Part shown: positions 55,496 to 63,933 of the stretch, piece by piece
Layout of the letters: every line of letters begins with the position of its first letter
Numbering within the stretch: the first letter of the stretch is position 1
From: JADJOY01 sp016713535 [NCBI: Deltaproteobacteria bacterium]
GTDB taxonomy: Bacteria > JADJOY01
Assembly: GCA_016713535.1 (NCBI GenBank)
Contig: JADJOY010000010.1
Coordinates: forward strand, 186,001 to 250,000
Direction of reading: 5' to 3'
Length of the DNA stretch: 64,000 nt
Notes under the pieces: model-generated
The model's input: only the letters and a program-made list of their open reading frames with translations
Database searches by the model: none
What the model was told of the DNA's origin: nothing
Made by a program: the position numbers and the translations under genes

Positions 55496-56264
55496 GTATC
55501 GAAGACCTGCTGACGCCCCACCAGCTCGGAGTCGCGAGCCAGGTGCTGGCAGAGGAATCCGCGCGACGAGCGCACCTCGTCGTGCACCTGAGCGGAGCCC
55601 ACGCCTACGGATTTCCTTCGCCCGACAGCGACCTCGACCTGAAGGCCGTCCACGTCGCGGCGACCCGTTCGCTGCTGGGTCTCCACCCACCGCGGCCGAC
55701 GTTCGATCGCGCCGAGATCGTCGACGGAGTCGAGATCGACTACACGTCGAACGAGATCGGTCACGTGCTCGCGGGTGCTGCGAGGCAACGGCAATTTTCT
55801 CGAACGAATCCTGGGGACGACGACGGCGTGCTCCGCTCCCCCACTGAAGGGCTGCAGCCGATCGTCCGCCGTGCGCTCCACCGCCGATTCCACGCGCACT
55901 ACCGCGGCTTCGCGGTCAGCAACGCGCGAACCTGATCCAGAGCCGACGGTAAAGCGTCTGCTCTACGTATTGCGAACCACCTCGACGGGGATCCACCTGC
56001 TGCGGGCGGGCGAGCTGGTGATCGATCTGACGCAGCTCGCCGACGAGATGCGACTTCGGGACGTCGACGAGCTCGTGGAGCGCAAGCGCGCCGGCGAGCA
56101 AGCATCCGTCACCGCCGAGCTCGTCTCGGCCTGGTCCCCTCGTATCGACCGCCTCTTCGAGGATCTCGACGCGGCGCGGGACGCTTCCCCTACCGGACGA
56201 GGCCCCAACGAAGGCGAGCTCGACTCCTGGCTGGTCGAGCTCAGGCGAGGCTCAGCTCGGGTGA
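55492..56264 (+). CDS. Second COG3541-type nucleotidyltransferase, tandem, frameshifted
   Basis: GTG 55492 overlaps the stop of the preceding gene (GTGA), so both are translated together. The N-terminal part reads LVVHLSGAHAYGFPSPDSDL, then DLKAVHVAATRS, with the SG-x10-D-x-D active-site pattern, and continues TFDRAEIVDGVEIDYTSNEI. After about 55790 the frame shifts (GNFLERIL, then APPLKGLQPIVRRALHRRF-type, then TSTGIHLLRAGELVIDLTQL and DEMRLRDVDELVERKRAGEQ). The closing region near 56264 is uncertain. Paired COG3541 proteins next to each other suggest a two-component nucleotidyltransferase. The end coordinate is approximate. Confidence 0.72.
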
Positions 56265-56614
56265 CCCGCGCCGTCGCTCACGGCCTGAGGCGTGCCCGAG
56301 CAGGCCGGATCGGAGCGCAGCGCGCTCGCGGGCGATGGTCCGCGCCTGGTGGAGGGTCCCAGGTGAGCTGGCCATGCAGCCAGAACTCCGGCGTCGTGCC
56401 GGGAGCAGGGCCAGACGTAGCGCGGTGTCCGCGGTCACTCCTCGCTTGCCGTTGATCAGGAGGGTTGACCCGCTGGACGGGCACGGCCAGGCGGCGCGAG
56501 CTCGACCTGGGACAGCCCGAGTGGACGCATGAACTCCTCGGCCAGCATCCGTCCCGGATGAGTGGGCGCCCGATCCGTCGGCACCCGGCGCGGCGGGGCT
56601 CGGGGTGAGGTCAC
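56241..56614 (-). CDS. higA: HigA-type antitoxin, frameshifted
   Basis: GTG 56614 overlaps the higB stop (GTGA). The reading PTHPGRMLAEEFMRPLGLSQ followed by VELA, then LLINGKRGVTADTALRLALL and LGTTPEFWLHGQLTWD, then HQARTIARERAAL is the HigA XRE-type antitoxin, but the pieces lie in different frames (about four one-base shifts). HigA binds both HigB and the operator. The end may be 56241 or 56278. Confidence 0.75.
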
Positions 56615-56906
56615 CGGTGGTAGTCGACGACCTCGACCTCGGCCGGCCCGCCGACGTCGCAGACGAAACAGATCCGGAACCGCTGGTTGACGCGGATGCT
56701 GTACAGGCCACGGCGGTCTCCTCGCAGGGCTTCGAGCCGGTTTCCGGGCGGGGCAACGAGATCCCTGAGCTCGTGCGCCTGATTGGAGCTGATCGAGCTT
56801 GCGCCACCACCAGCCACAGCGCCACGGGACTGCGCCGGATCGCCGCTCCGGTGACGCGGCCATCGAAGAGGTCGGCCGTGGCCGCGTCGCGGAAAGACTG
56901 GATCAA
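56611..56906 (-). CDS. higB: HigB-type RelE-family toxin, frameshifted
   Basis: A TTG at 56906 starts IQSFRDAATADLFDGR (the HigB N-terminus). In other frames the text continues with ARKLDQLQSG-like and QAHELRDLVAPPGNRLEALR, then GDRRGLYSIRVNQRFRICFV and VDYHR, matching the C-terminal half of the family. HigB cuts mRNA on translating ribosomes. Toxin precedes antitoxin, as is normal for higBA. The last 65 residues are in one frame. Confidence 0.78.
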
Positions 56907-56917
56907 CGGCGCACCTC

Positions 56918-56942
56918 ATACCGTCATACGGTATGACGGTAT
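56918..56942. promoter_or_regulatory. higBA operator: 25-bp perfect palindromic higBA operator
   Basis: ATACCGTCATAC and GTATGACGGTAT pair without mismatch around one base (56930). The site is 12 bases before the higB start, and TTGACA, a consensus -35, lies directly behind it on the minus strand (complement of TGTCAA at 56943-56948). This is the classic place for HigA/HigBA autorepression. Confidence 0.82.
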
Positions 56943-56944
56943 TG

Positions 56945-57336
56945 TCAACCCGGTGGCACCGCCGGCAGCCACGCCGCCAGCGCGATCGCGGCGCGCAGGG
57001 CGGCGACCACGACCGCGCCGATCACCAACCCCAGGGCGACCGGCCGCGCGAGCGAGCGGCGCGCTCGCCGAGCGCGCTCCGCGAGACGGCTCGGGGGCGG
57101 CTCGTATTGGCCGCGCGCCGCACGCGCGATCGAGATCGCCACCAGCCCGCCGACCGAGGCCCAGAGCGTCGCCGGCGGCACCGTCGCGACCAGCCACTCC
57201 GGGCGAAACGCGTAGCTACCCGCTGCTGCACTGCCAGCGCCCCGAGCAGCGCGCCGGCCAGCATCCCCGAGCCCGCCGGCGCGCCAGTCGCGGCGCTCGT
57301 CATCGGACTCGCGGTGATCCACGCGGGCGCGCCCAT
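56945..57336 (-). CDS. Small membrane protein, one frameshift
   Basis: From ATG 57336 the protein reads MGAPAWITASPMTSAATGAP, then AGSGMLAGALLGALAVQQR. After a shift near 57215 it continues AFRPEWLVATVPPATLWASV, then GGLVAISIARAARG, and ends with a hydrophobic span (PVALGLVIGAVVVAALRAAI). Two or three membrane spans are likely. Its end lies 3 bases after the higBA operator. No family recognised. Confidence 0.55.
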
Positions 57337-57754
57337 GAGATCGCTCCTCGCCGATCGAGAAGCGCGCGCGGCCCGCGCCGAGCGCCATGTCCGCGCCGCT
57401 GGCCGCCGCGGACGCACGCGCGGCGGCTCGTGTGCGCCGCCCGACCCGAGCGGCGCCCCGTGCGTCGCGTGGAGCCCGCGGTGCAATAGCGCTCGTGTCG
57501 CGATCGAGGGCCGGGCGATGGAAGTCGGCCCTGGGAGGACGCCACTCGCCCAGAGGGAAGGGATCCGGTTCGACAGGACGATGACGCTCGCTCGGTGCAC
57601 GGCCGCGCTCCTTCTCGACTGCGGGTGTGGCAGCCGCGAATGAAGAGCGCCGTGCCGGCGGGGCGCGCCGCAAGCTCGCGGAATCCTTCCATCGTGCAGG
57701 CGCGCGCCGTCTCGATCGGCTCACCGCCGAGACACTTCCCCGGACGCGTGAGAC
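57337..57754. other. 418-bp stretch with no supportable gene
   Basis: Several short frames exist on both strands but none has protein-like composition or a start with signal. The N-terminal part of the preceding minus-strand gene may extend into this stretch if further indels are corrected. Confidence 0.5.
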
Positions 57755-58209
57755 GTGCGATCCTGGCGCGATGGGACGGCGATCACCAGGCGCGCGAGCG
57801 CCACCGCCGCCTTGGGCCTGACGCTCGCGAGCGCGTGCGCGGCGCGCGAGCCTCGGCAAGGCCCCGACCCGGTGGTGAGCGCGCGCCCGATCGCGGTGCT
57901 CCTGGAGGCCGATCCAGAGCGCCGCGATTCTGGAGGGCTGCGAGCTGCGCCCGGAGCGGATCCCGGCCGTCGGATCCGTGTCCAGATCGCGGCGGTGGGG
58001 ATCGCGTGAGGCGAGCGACTGCTGGCTCGGCACCAGCACGCGCTTCGAGACCCAGATCGTGGTGCGCGCCTACGACCTCGGAGGCGCCAGGACGCCAGTG
58101 GTTCGTGGTCACGCCCGCTCGACCTGCCGGGCGATGCCTGCATCGATCGCAAGGTCGGCTGGATCCTCGATCGCGTGCGCCCAGGAGTGGCGGTGCTTGC
58201 GGCGAAGTG
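57755..58209 (+). CDS. Small lipoprotein or exported protein, frameshifted
   Basis: GTG 57755 gives a signal-like start (ITRRASATAALGLTLASACA) with a possible lipobox cysteine. The text continues AREPRQGPDPVVSARPIAVL, then in other frames ILEGCELRPERIPAVGSV, then DCWLGTSTRFETQIVVRAYD and LDLPGDACIDRKVGWILDRV, ending PGVAVLAAK at 58209. At least three one-base shifts are required. Length about 150. Function unknown. Confidence 0.5.
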
Positions 58210-58224
58210 ATCGCCGCTCAGGGC

Positions 58225-59091
58225 TCAGATCCGTCCGGCGACGGCGAGCTGGGCGCGGACCTCGGCGGCGATCGCGAGACACGCGGTCAGCCCGGGCGAC
58301 TCGATCCCTATCAGGTTCACCAACCCGGGGAGGCCGCGCACCTCCTCGTGCGCCACCACGAAGTCCTCGCGCGCGATCGAGGAAGGAGAGTCGCCGCGGA
58401 TCGGATGGAGCCGGTAGCCGGCGGCGTCGACGATCATCCGCGCGAGCGCCGCGATGCAGTCTGGCTCGCGAGGCCCGCCGCGTTCACGACGATCCGGCTC
58501 TCGTGTGCGGGGATCCACCGCCCTGGGTCGCGAGGTCACGCGCCAGCCACCGGCGATCCAGTCGAGCCCGACGACCTCGGTCCCGAGCACCACCTCGGCG
58601 CCGCCGTCTTGCGCCTCGCGCCGGAGATGCGCGGCGACCAGCGCGCAACTCGTCGACGATCGTGTCCGGCGAGTGGAGCGCCGCGAGCCCGCGCTGCTTT
58701 GGGCTCCGAGCGCGACGACGCCGCGCGCATGGCCGAGCACGCGTCGAGCCGCTCGACGCCGTTCGCCCGCGCGCGCTGGATCGCCTCAGCCGCAGCGCCT
58801 CCTCTCGTCCGCCGCGACGATGAGCGCCGAGCCGACGGTGCGGCACGCCGCGCTCCTCGCAGAAGCGGAAGAGCGCGCGGCGCTCCTCCACGCAGAGCCG
58901 CGCCTTGAGCGAGCCCGGCGCGTAGTAGAGCCGGCGTGGATGACGCCGCTGTTCCGGCTCGTGGTCTCAGCCCCGAGCCGCGCGTTGCGCTCGACTTCAG
59001 CAAGACGACGCTGTTCGGGCCGCTACGCGAGCGCCGCCGCCACCGCGACGCCCACCACGCCACCGCCCACGATCGTGACGTCGATGTCCAC
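58225..59091 (-). CDS. lhgO: L-2-hydroxyglutarate oxidase-like FAD-dependent oxidoreductase, frameshifted
   Basis: A GTG at 59091 opens [20 protein letters not shown], a GxGxxG-like FAD-binding start (GGGVVG). Other frames carry [24 protein letters not shown] text, then [20 protein letters not shown], then [12 protein letters not shown] and [24 protein letters not shown] segments. The C-terminus [20 protein letters not shown], then [20 protein letters not shown], is in frame to the stop at 58225. The [19 protein letters not shown] pattern is typical of LhgO/YgaF, which oxidises L-2-hydroxyglutarate. Several one-base shifts are needed. The gene name is a family assignment. Confidence 0.75.
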
Positions 59092-59103
59092 TCGAGTCGA
59101 ACC

Positions 59104-59430
59104 TCAACCGTGACGGAGCCGGCGCAGGGCCTTCGAATGAATCGCGAACACGACCGAGAGGGCCGCGAAGGGCAGCACCATCGAGCCAAGCCGCATCCAG
59201 GGCCGCGGCTCCCCGAGTGCTCGCGACAACCGGTACACGCAGACGTACTGAGCCACGCCGAAACCAATCACGGCGAGATAGCCGACGCCTTCATGAGCGC
59301 CGGCCCCCACTTCCTCGAGCCGCTCCTCGCGAGCGCCGTGAGCAACATCAGTACGACCGGCCGAGGACCATGAAAACACAGCCAGCCGTGGGGCACGGTG
59401 CACTCGTCTCACGAGCGTCGCGGGCATCGG
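59104..59430 (-). CDS. Small membrane protein, frameshifted at its N-terminus
   Basis: The C-terminal 60 residues are clear: GYLAVIGFGVAQYVCVYRLS, then RALGEPRPWMRLGSMVLPFA, then ALSVVFAIHSKALRR, with two membrane spans and a basic end at 59104. The N-terminal part moves to another frame (LLTALARSGSRKWGPALMKA). It lies between the LhgO-like and reductase genes on the same strand. Unknown function. Confidence 0.5.
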   Translation of the reverse strand, partial: PMPATLVRRVHRAPRLAVFSWSSAGRTDVAHGAREERLEEVGAGAHEGVGYLAVIGFGVAQYVCVYRLSRALGEPRPWMRLGSMVLPFAALSVVFAIHSKALRRLRHG

Positions 59431-59498
59431 CGCGCGCACGCATCACACGCGCGCCGCGTCGAGGGCCGGCGGCCGATCCGGTGCGCGGTACGCTTGCC

Positions 59499-60218
59499 TC
59501 AGTACCCCGTGAACTCGTCCTTCTTGGAGGCGAGCCAGGTCGACACCCGCGACGGTCAGCGCTTCGGTCACCACGACGATGATGCGGTGAGGACCGCGAA
59601 TACATCGGCGCCTGCAGGTCCCGACGCACCCGCGCAGCAGGTCGAGGATGGATGCGCTCGGTGAGCCCGTCCCAGCCGCGCGCCGAGGTCTCGGGCTGGG
59701 TCAACGTCAGCATGAGCTCAGGTTGGGCAGGCCGTCGCGAGCGAGCTCGGCGAGCTCGTCCAAGAAAGCCGCCTGCTCGGTTGCGTGGTTCCAGTAGAGC
59801 AGCGTGATCGGGTGGGTGAGCCCGCGCGCGTGACGTCGCCCAGCATGCTGCGAAACGGCGTGATGCCATGCCCCCCGCGACCAGCACCGCCGGCACGGTG
59901 GGATCGTCGTGGAGCGCGAAAGTGCCGATCGGACCACCACCTTCGTAGGTGCCTCCCGAGCGGCGCCGCGGCCAGGATCGACTTGAAGGCGCTGTCGCTG
60001 GTCCGCCACGCGAACTCGAGGACGTCGTCGTTCGGCGACCCGGACGCGAGGTCGGCGGCCGTCGCGGCCCTTTCTTGTCGCGATACGGCGGATCCGGGAT
60101 GCCGAGCGACACGTATTGACCGGCCTTGAAGGTGAGCTCCGGCGGTTTCGTGAATCGGTAGCGGAGCGTCCCCTGGGCGATCTCGTCACGCGAGGAGCTG
60201 GACGGGCATCTTCGGCAT
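59499..60218 (-). CDS. Ferredoxin-NADP reductase-like flavoprotein, frameshifted
   Basis: ATG 60218 follows GAGGAGGAT, a strong ribosome-binding site. After a shift near 60195 the text is RDEIAQGTLRYRFTKPPELT, then FKAGQYVSLGIPDPPYRDKK, the FAD-binding 6 domain. Then GPIGTFALHDDPTVPAVLVA and GGHGITPFRSMLG-like with THPITLLYWNHATEQAAFLD in another frame are the NAD-binding domain. The C-terminus SKKDEFTGY ends at 59499. The family moves electrons from NADPH to a redox partner. At least four indels are required. Confidence 0.75.
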
Positions 60219-60338
60219 GGATCCTCCTCGCGCAAGAGTCCAGATCACGGGCCGAGAATCGGCGCCACCCGCCGCCAGCGGTCGACCACATGGTTGCGGT
60301 CGATCCGACGATGCTGGCTCGCAAACGGGCGTTCATCG

Positions 60339-60357
60339 TTTCCGTTATCCACGGAAA
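60339..60357. promoter_or_regulatory. 19-bp inverted repeat between the reductase and aqpZ genes
   Basis: TTTCCGT and ACGGAAA pair exactly around TATCC, ending 25 bases before the aqpZ start. It could be an operator for either divergent gene or a leader hairpin. Confidence 0.45.
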
Positions 60358-60382
60358 AGCATGACCTGAGGAGGGGATATTC

Positions 60383-61075
60383 ATGGCACTCGCTCGACGA
60401 TGCGCGGCCGAGACGATCGGCACGTTCTGGCTGACTTTCGGCTGCGGCAGCGCGTCCTGGCGGCGGCGTTCCCGAGGTGGGGATCGGCCTGCTGGGGGTT
60501 TCCCTGGCCTTCGGTCTGACCGTCATGACCATGGCGTACGCCATCGGCCACATCTCGGGCTGCCACCTGAACCCGGCGGTCTCGCTCGGGCTGGTCGTGG
60601 GCAGCGCTTCCCGCCTGCGAGCTGCGGGCCGTACATGATCGCGCAGGTCGGCGGCGCGGTGCTCGGCGCGGGTGTCCTCTACGTGATCGCGAGGGGCAAG
60701 CCCGGCTTCTCGCTGACCGGTGGCTTCGCGTCCAACGGCTTCGGGGAGCACTCGCCGGGGCACTACTGGATGGTCGCCGCGTTGGTCGCCGAGATCGTGC
60801 TCACCTTCATGTTCCTGATGATCATCATGGGGTCCACGGACAAGCGCGCCCCCGCGGGCTTCGCGCCCATCGCCATCGGCCTCGGGCTCACGCTCATCCA
60901 CCTGATTGGCATCCCCGTCACCAACCTCTCGGTGAACCCGGCGCGCAGCACCGGCCCGGCGATCTTCGCCGGGGGATGGGCGCTGCAGCAGCTCTGGCTC
61001 TTCTGGGTGGCGCCGATCGTGGGTGCGGCGCTCGCCGGCGTGGTCTATCCGCTGATCTCGTCCGACTCGGACTGA
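60383..61075 (+). CDS. aqpZ: Aquaporin Z-type water channel, frameshifted
   Basis: ATG 60383 follows GAGGAGGGG. The start [20 protein letters not shown] is the AqpZ N-terminus. After shifts near 60443, 60469 and 60601 the first half reads [20 protein letters not shown] and [19 protein letters not shown], with the first NPA. The second half is in one frame: [20 protein letters not shown], then [20 protein letters not shown] with the second NPA, then [20 protein letters not shown]. Six spans, two NPA loops and a size of about 230 fit AqpZ. Three one-base indels cut the first half. Confidence 0.88.
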   Translation: MALARRCAAETIGTFWLTFGCGSASWRRRSRGGDRPAGGFPGLRSDRHDHGVRHRPHLGLPPEPGGLARAGRGQRFPPASCGPYMIAQVGGAVLGAGVLYVIARGKPGFSLTGGFASNGFGEHSPGHYWMVAALVAEIVLTFMFLMIIMGSTDKRAPAGFAPIAIGLGLTLIHLIGIPVTNLSVNPARSTGPAIFAGGWALQQLWLFWVAPIVGAALAGVVYPLISSDSD

Positions 61076-61121
61076 CGAGGCCCGCGGGCGGGGACCGGCG
61101 GCCGCCCGCGGTCCGCCGCGC

Positions 61122-61232
61122 TCACCACAAGCTCTTGCGGCGGCGGCGCGAGGGCGTGCCGAAGAGCGCGCCCATCACGCCGCGCACGACGGTGGTGGCG
61201 ACGGCCTTCGCCACCGGCGACTCGCCGATCTG
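61122..61232 (-). pseudogene. 3' remnant of a gene, possibly HerA/YjgR-like (DUF853)
   Basis: Only the last 37 codons remain before foreign sequence: DQQIGESPVAKAVATTVVRG, then VMGALFGTPSRRRRKSLW and a stop at 61122. The VRG-hydrophobic-small-residue pattern followed by an Arg/Lys run is like the C-terminus of DUF853 HerA-like ATPases (YjgR). The rest was displaced by an insertion sequence beginning near 61233. The family assignment rests on a short stretch. Confidence 0.5.
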
Positions 61233-61894
61233 CTGATCCCTCCAATGTGGGTCAGCGCGACCCTGATGTGGCTCCCGCTTGGACTGGACAGGGACTAGTC
61301 TCCGAGTCCAGGGGTGACGAGCAATGGAGACGGATCTCCAACGGTGGACCGCCCGGCGGAAGGCCGAGCTGATCCTGGCCCGGATCAATGGCGAGCCGAT
61401 GCTGGCCGATGCCTTCCCGTGAGTACGACATCAAGCCGTCCGATGTCGAGGAGTGGACCGCGACGTACCTGAAGGCCGGCGAGCGTGGCCTCAAGATCAA
61501 CGCGGACGAGGAGCAAGCCGAGCACGAGCGCGACCGCGAGCGCGAGCCCGGAGAGCTTCGGGCCAACGTGAGCGAGGCTCGTCTTGGAGCTCGACGCCCG
61601 AAGAAATTGGCACCCTCTGACCGACCCGACCCGGACGGCCTCCTGACGGTCCAGAGCCAAATGCGCGAGGAAGGCCACGCGGCCTCGATCACCCGGCTCT
61701 GCCGGTAGTTCGGCGTTCCGCGGTCGAGTTCCTACTACGAGCGGACCCAGCGTAGGCCGATGATCGTCGACCAGGCGCTGGTGGTCGAGATCCGCGACGT
61801 GATCGACGCCTACCCGACGTACGGGGTGCGTCGCATCACCGCGACGATCCGACGGCTGTTGAAGGGGGCGCGGTCAACCGCGAGCGGCTGCACC
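61233..61894 (+). mobile_element. IS3-family insertion-sequence remnant (interrupted by IS66)
   Basis: The element starts near TGATCCCTCCAATGTGGGTC and carries an OrfA/OrfB-type transposase from 61325. It ends abruptly at 61894, where an IS66 terminus begins. The orfB 3' half and the right end are missing, so it can no longer move by itself. It interrupts the HerA-like gene next to it. Confidence 0.75.
61325..61894 (+). pseudogene. IS3-family transposase remnant (orfA plus start of orfB)
   Basis: ATG 61325 opens METDLQRWTARRKAELIL, an IS3 OrfA helix-turn-helix start. The text continues REYDIKPSDVEEWTATYLKA and GERGLKINADEEQAEHERDR. Downstream, EEGHAASITRLCR stands before a TAG at 61706 (a Trp in relatives: RLCRWFGVPRSS) and FGVPRSSSYYERTQRRPMIV continues in the same frame. 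Later AYPTYGVRRITATIRRLL is the orfB DDE start. It is cut at 61894. Frameshifts near 61385-61420 and the amber stop make it inactive. Confidence 0.8.
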
Positions 61895-61926
61895 GTAAGC
61901 GTTCGACGAACCACACCCCGGAGGCG

Positions 61927-63521
61927 TCAGGACCTGGCGCCGACGAGTTCGGGATTCTCGGCCGCCCAGGGAGCGGGTAGCAGCTCATCGATGCGGCGTG
62001 CGGGCCAGCCGGCGGCGATCTTGGCGAGGACGTCGCGCAGGTAGGACCAGGGCTCGACGCCCTGGAGCTGACAGGTGGCGAGGACCGAGTAGGCGATCGC
62101 CGCACGCTGCGCCCCGGCGTCCGAGCCCGCGAAGAGCCAGTTCTTCCGGCCCACCGCGATCCGGCGCAGCGCGCGCGCTCGGCGGCATTGTTGGTCATCG
62201 GGACGCGCCCGTCTTCGAGAAACGCAAGAGTGCGGGCCAGCGTCCCAGCGTGTAGCCCACCGCCTGCCGCAGCGGGCTCTTCGGCTCGACCGACTCGTCG
62301 TTCGCCGTCGCGGCCAGCCACTGTCCGAGTCCGTGGATCAGCGGCACGCTCTCGCTGCGCCGCAACGCGAGGCAGTCGTCGGCGTTGAGCCCGTCATCCG
62401 AGGCGCGTCGCTCCACCGCGAAAAGCGCCTGCATCCATCGCAACGCGAGCGAAGCGCGGGCGTCGCCCGATTCGAGCGCCTCCACAAAGTACCGGCGCGC
62501 ATGGGCCCAGCAGCCCGCCGCGCGCACCTCCGGGCGCTCGAAGACCTCGTCGAAACCGGCGTACCCATCCGCGACCAACCAACCGCGGCGCTCCGCCAAG
62601 AACCGCACCGGCCCGGCCTTCGTCCAGTTCGGCGTGTAGTCGTAGACCGCCCCCCTCGTCGCCGAGGTACCCAGAGGTGACCGCGCTTCCGAACCCTTCG
62701 GGTGGTCGCGGTCGAGGACACAGATCCCGGTGTCGTCGCAGTGCAACACGTGCGCGCTCAACGCGCGCACGCGGGATGCGCTCCACCACTGGCGCGAGTA
62801 GCTCCGCCGTCGCCTCCACCCAGCCCGCGGTGGTCGAGCGCGGCAGCCGGTGGCCGGCGAGCTCCCAGATCGCTTCCTGACGGTTCAGCGGCAGGCCGTG
62901 GCCGTACTTGGAGAGCGTCACGGCTGCGAGCAATCCCGGGCCTGGCAGTCCCTTGTCGATCACCTTCGGCGGCGCCGGCGCCACGACCACCTCGCCCTGG
63001 CACGGCCGGCACGCGTACTTGGCGCGCTTGTGCACGATCACCTTGAGCGTCGCCGGCACGTACTCGAGCTCCTCGCTCGTCTCGTAGCCGATCGCGCTCT
63101 TCGCCACGCCGCACACCGCGCACTGGCACTCGGCCGCCGCCGGCTCGTACACCCGCTCCTCGCGCGGCAGATCGGCGGGCAGCTCACGGCGCCCCGTGGA
63201 GCCGCGTCGCTTCGTCGGAGGCGCGACCGGAGCGTCGCTCTCGGGCGGCGGCGCCGGAGGTGCCGGTTCCGTCGGGCGAGCTTCGAGCGCCGCCTGGACG
63301 AAGAGCGCGAGCTGGTCGACGGAGATCTTCTCGGAGAGACGGCCGTAGCGCGCCTTGCGCAGCTTCTGGTTCTCGAGCTTGAGCCGGTCGACGTGCTCGA
63401 GCACCTCGCGCAGCACGTGCTCGACCGAGGCGAGCGCCTCGTCGGATCGGCCCTCGGAGATCAGTTGGCCCGCGAAGCGGACGACGCTCTTGGCTTGCTC
63501 GGAGGGTCGCGCGGTGGCCAC
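61927..63521 (-). CDS. tnpC: IS66 transposase TnpC, frameshifted
   Basis: ATG 63521 opens MATARPSEQAKSVVRFAGQL, then a coiled-coil leader (VDRLKLENQKLRKARYGRLS) and a zinc ribbon (AECQCAVCG and YACRPCQGEVVV) before the DDE core (VLHCDDTGICVLDRDHPKGS). The text runs in one frame to about 62770, then shifts (WLVADGYAGFDEVFERPEVR), then again near 62220 and 62175 (MTNNAAERA, then VGRKNWLFAGSDAGAQRAAI and DELLPAPWAAENPELVGARS, stop at 61927). TnpC is the main transposase of IS66 elements. The order of conserved blocks is complete, so only indels break it. Confidence 0.85.
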
Positions 63522-63534
63522 GCGCCGAACGGTG

Positions 63535-63933
63535 TCACGAGGTGCAAACGTTGTCTACGGTGAAGCGAAACGTTTTTGCGTCGTAGCGGAGTTTTTCCGG
63601 TGGCGACACCGTGCGGCGCGGAAGCTGCCGTGGATCGGCGCCGTCGAGCAGCAACGCGAGCTCGACCGTGGTCATCTCGAGCCGGCTTCCCGGCGCTGCG
63701 CGAGGGATACGGAAGGTGCCCTTGGCGAGCTGCTTGTAGACGATCACGTACCCGGTGCGCTCCCAATACAGGCACTTGAGGAGGTCGCGACGACGGTTGG
63801 CGAAGACGTACAGATCACCGCTCTGCGGGTTGCCCGACCACTCCTCGCGCACGATCGCTGCGAGTCCGGGAAGCCCTTGCGCATGTCCGTCGGAGCCGTC
63901 CACAGGAAGACGCGGGTCCGGCCAGCTCAGCAC
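63535..63933 (-). CDS. tnpB: IS66 TnpB (Orf2), probable frameshift at N-terminus
   Basis: A GTG at 63933 overlaps the tnpA stop by 7 bases. The start LSWPD is followed in another frame by TRVFLWTAPTDMRKGFP (a family signature: T-D-M-R-K-G-F), then LAAIVREEWSGNPQSGDLYV and FANRRRDLLKCLYWERTGYV, the IS66 Orf2 body. The protein is about 130 residues. It supports transposition with TnpC; the exact role is unknown. Confidence 0.8.
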   Translation of the reverse strand: MLSWPDPRLPVDGSDGHAQGLPGLAAIVREEWSGNPQSGDLYVFANRRRDLLKCLYWERTGYVIVYKQLAKGTFRIPRAAPGSRLEMTTVELALLLDGADPRQLPRRTVSPPEKLRYDAKTFRFTVDNVCTS

